From NCBI GenBank assembly GCA_964034945.1, contig OZ035962.1, forward strand, positions 70,260,274 to 70,324,273: DNA of 64,000 nt, written 5' to 3'. Positions 60,909-64,000 of the stretch are shown here, in pieces. The position numbers and the translations under genes are program-made. The notes under the pieces were generated by a model that was not told the DNA's origin, made no database searches, and saw nothing but the letters and a program-made list of their open reading frames with translations. The DNA comes from Chrysopilus asiliformis. Its lineage: Eukaryota > Arthropoda > Insecta > Diptera > Rhagionidae. The first letter of the stretch is position 1; each line of letters opens with the position of its first letter.

Positions 60909-63314
60909 CTATTCGATAGTTTGAGGGATAGGTAAGTGGCACAATTGGTTTCGATTATATTCAAAAATTATCTGGCTTCAGATCGAGTTCCAGAATACTA
61001 ATTGAGTGGCGAATCGAATCGGCTGAGTTTGGTTTTACGTTTTAACTTCAGGTTCCAGAATAGTCGTGTATGAAATTTTAGTTGATAGTGAATAAATTCG
61101 GTTCACAAAAATTGACCGGTAACTGCCATTATTCACTATCAACCCCAACAATGACCGAAACATTTAAATTTTCAGTGGACTTTGCTCTTTGTGACCAAGG
61201 CCGAACCAAGACAAAGCAGCGTCCGGGGAAAAGCCTAAATTGGCTCTCTCCTTTTCTGAAGAAATTGATAAAAATGTATTTTTATGTATTTGGAAATTTG
61301 GTATATGCGATCACCATCCTGAGCTGTGCTTCGGCATTAAAGGGTCTTCCCCTAAGCTCTGGCTGGAACTATAAAAAAACAGGGTTCGTCTCAATTTTTG
61401 TTAGTGATTACATAGATAAAAAGATATAATACCATTTTAGTTTCTTGGTATATAACAGAATGGCACCGCGGGCAAATTTTTTTTAAAAATGCACAATATG
61501 CAGGAATTTAAAAACACTGCGCTTCAGGCAAAATTTTTATTAATTAGAAAAAAAAGTACGCCGCAGCCAAAAATTTTTGACGCCGAGAAGAGATTTTTTT
61601 TTTTATAAATTCCAGGGGGCTTAAACCCCTAATTCACTTCTGGTTATGGGCCTACATGGCGCCCAAAACATAGTGAATCTTTAGGAAAATATTGAGAAAT
61701 ATCACCGCAAATTTGTGTTCTGCGAATTTTTAAATGGTCAATCGTGGCCAATCAGCAATAACATAACAGTTGCTCACATCAAAACATAAGAATGCTGAAA
61801 TTCAGGCTTCATCGAGTATATGACGCGAAAATTGTCCTTTTTGTCTCCAAAAAACTATGATCACCGTAACTAAGGTACAAAAAGTAAATTGTGCAAGAGA
61901 GCGCTATAAATGTTTTTCATTTAGTGCTCTTTAAACCTCTTAACCCCTTCATTTTTTTGAAAACGAAAGAGTAGGAAAATCTGTCTGCCAAAAAACACGA
62001 TTTGGAAAAATCGGAACATAGTTTACTTCCGGGCTACAGATTTGTAAAAAAACATGTGTTGGGAATTTTATTTCTTAAAGTTTTACGTGTGTCTGGTAAC
62101 GCCCCAAATTTTAAATGACTGTCGTGGGAGAATTTTATGTGATTTTTTTACAAACTACCATAATTAGATGCGATTTGAAACATTTAGAAGGTAAAACAAC
62201 TTTTTTTTTGTCTCCGATAATGGTTTTGGATAAAAAGATAAGGACTTTTTAGTTTTCAGATGTTGGCAGTTTTTCAATACCCGAATTTTTTTTTAATTAT
62301 TTATATCATTGTAAATATCAAATGTAAATAGATAAAAATATAGTATTAAGTCATTTTAATTATATTTATTGATAAACAGCATACTACGTGTACGATACCC
62401 CTATCAGAACCTTTAAAACCCATTCAAATGTGAATTGTATATTATATACTTACAAATATTCACAAGTACACTTAAGATAAACAAAAAACTTAGTCCTAAT
62501 GAGACATCCGAAAAATGATAGTAACGAAAAGAAATTTCTCAAAAATTAGTCAAAGTCAAAAAAAACACGTCTTGAATTTATAGTAAACTTAAGCTGCCTA
62601 AAACAGAAAAGCTAGCCATAAAAGTCTAAATAAATGTACTACTGGAATTTTGCTAAGATAATTTACCAAAAAAATAAAAATTCTATTTAAATTTTATGTA
62701 ATTTTTAATTAATCTATAAAAATAGGAACGGTCTTCAGATTTTTTTGGTAAATTGTGGCATTATAAAGAAAGTTAGTGAAAAAACGAATGATTTATGAAT
62801 GATTCTTCATGTTTGATCCTTACCGAAAGAATAATCAAAAATTTTGTTCGGGCTTTTGTTAATTAAACAAAATTGCAACAGATTAATAATAATTAACAGA
62901 TATTAATAATAATAATAATAAAAATCTCGAAATTTAAAACTTAGAACCTATTGCTTCTAACAATATATACATTACATACAGATACAAAAACTAGAATAGG
63001 TATATTCATCTATTAGAAATAAAATTGTTCATCAATAGCTTCATACGAAATAAGATGTTATGATATTTTTTTTCGTAAGAGTATATTTTTACCAAAAATG
63101 TCATATAAAAAGTATTACAATTGAGTTCACCTAAATTATTACACAAAGCAAATTTCTACTTTTTTGCCCATTATATCGTATTGCATTTTCTATATATTTC
63201 TTAATACTTACAAAGAAACTAATGAATGAAGAAATAATTTAGATCCTCGGTTCCTAAATCTAGGAAGGAGAGTGTAAATATGGCCGCCATCTTTTTTTTT
63301 GGTACTTATCCACA
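60909..63314. other. Intergenic AT-rich DNA
   Basis: No gene is recognised. The 115-codon frame at 61082-61429 has no known domain. A (AATA)n-like tract lies at about 62887-62921. Confidence 0.6.
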
Positions 63315-63497
63315 TTAACCCTTAGAGGCCCAGAAAAATAGCAAATCCTTTTACCCGTGCTGCACACAAAAAAAATTTTTTAGTGGTACGATTTCAAAGT
63401 TTTCTGTAAGTCGATTTAATAAGAGGTCCAATTTTGCTGCAGCACTTGTTACAAAAAAATTGGTACTTGCGTGCACCACCAAGCCTGTAAGGGTTAA
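63315..63497. mobile_element. TTAA-flanked MITE (piggyBac-like), 183 bp
   Basis: TTAA at 63315-63318 and 63494-63497 flank inverted ends CCCTTAGAGGC and GCCTGTAAGGG. The TTAA-CCCT...AGGG-TTAA arrangement is the piggyBac signature. It has no coding capacity. Confidence 0.65.
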
Positions 63498-64000
63498 GCA
63501 AAATATTTTAATAAAATCATGGTATTTATAGGCAAATAAAAGGGCAGGTAATCAATCACCAGGTTTTTTTAAAAAAATAATGAAAAATCTACTAATTTTT
63601 CAGATGAATAGTTGGCCAAATAGAATTTTTCTCTAAAAATGTTATCTGTAGAAACTTTACGTTTGTGAAAATCGTACGGAATTTTATCAAATTCAAATCG
63701 CAAATTTAGGGTCTTTTATAGAACTATTTTTTTGGAATTTCGAATAAAAATCTAATCTTTTATTATAGTATTCTAATACTTTTTGCTTTAAACATTTAAA
63801 CAAAAACTGGTTTTAATTTCACTTTTTTATTCAAACGTTTTTTTTGAAACGAATTCCTTTGTAGAAGTTTTCAAAATGGAATGGTGAACATTGATTCGAA
63901 ATAGAACTTGCTATTATCAAAGCCACAATAGTATTGTCATTGCATATTATCATTAATTTATATATATTTAAAAAAAAGACGATATATTCAAAAAAAAAAT
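63498..64000. other. Intergenic AT-rich DNA to window end
   Basis: I see no gene or repeat structure here. Confidence 0.6.

Noticed and set aside
61082..61429. 115-codon open frame
   Set aside because: No domain, no splice sites, no repeat homology. Best explained as chance.

Overview
The window looks like nuclear DNA of a dipteran insect. It is AT-rich, uses GT-AG spliceosomal introns, and carries one host gene whose protein is nearly identical, exon by exon, to fly PAR-1 (the MARK-family kinase), plus a dense load of insect DNA transposons. I infer a fly outside Drosophila because the introns are very large. The species cannot be named from the sequence.

Positions 1 to about 52010 are one gene on the + strand, par-1. 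Sixteen coding exons (1136-50813) join in a single open frame of 762 codons plus stop: kinase domain (exons at 1136, 1418, 2272, 2622), UBA domain (7281), a Ser/Thr-rich spacer with two exons whose lengths are multiples of three (12133-12273 and 41769-41810), the conserved aPKC-site exon (17038) and the C-terminal KA1 domain (47334, 47580, 50755). The true N-terminus lies upstream of the window. The most notable feature is at the end: the annotated TGA (50811-50813) is followed in the same frame, with no other stop, by 303 more sense codons ending at TAA 51723-51725. This 0.9 kb open frame, in very AT-rich DNA, predicts an acidic, Ser/Asn/His-rich tail. It is a candidate stop-codon readthrough extension of PAR-1. 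A reinitiated second cistron or an alternative splice could also explain it. A possible early-terminating alternative exon lies at 29100-29112.

The introns are a transposon museum. They hold an intact-looking DD41D mariner-superfamily element with perfect 30-bp ends (33163-34463) and a second, internally deleted DD41D element (about 25895-26810). A Tc1-like transposase sits in a 1.67-kb palindromic dimer and contains its own small intron (37601-39270). There is a Tc1/mariner-superfamily relic with perfect 26-bp ends that has lost its last catalytic acid (34932-35860), a deleted mariner with a hAT-like element nested inside (48150-49286), a mariner relic whose two halves lie in opposite orientations (4852-5428), a non-LTR RT fragment (42277-42600), and many small inverted-repeat (MITE-like) elements, some nested.

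Downstream of par-1 (52010-64000) no host gene is recognised. This part holds a degraded Ty3/gypsy-type gag-protease fragment interrupted by a MITE with 36-bp perfect ends, a pogo/Tigger-like MITE, a 3.4-kb tandem array of about 29 copies of a roughly 120-bp unit inside a larger repeat, a third copy of a roughly 0.55-kb dispersed repeat, and a TTAA-flanked mini-element.
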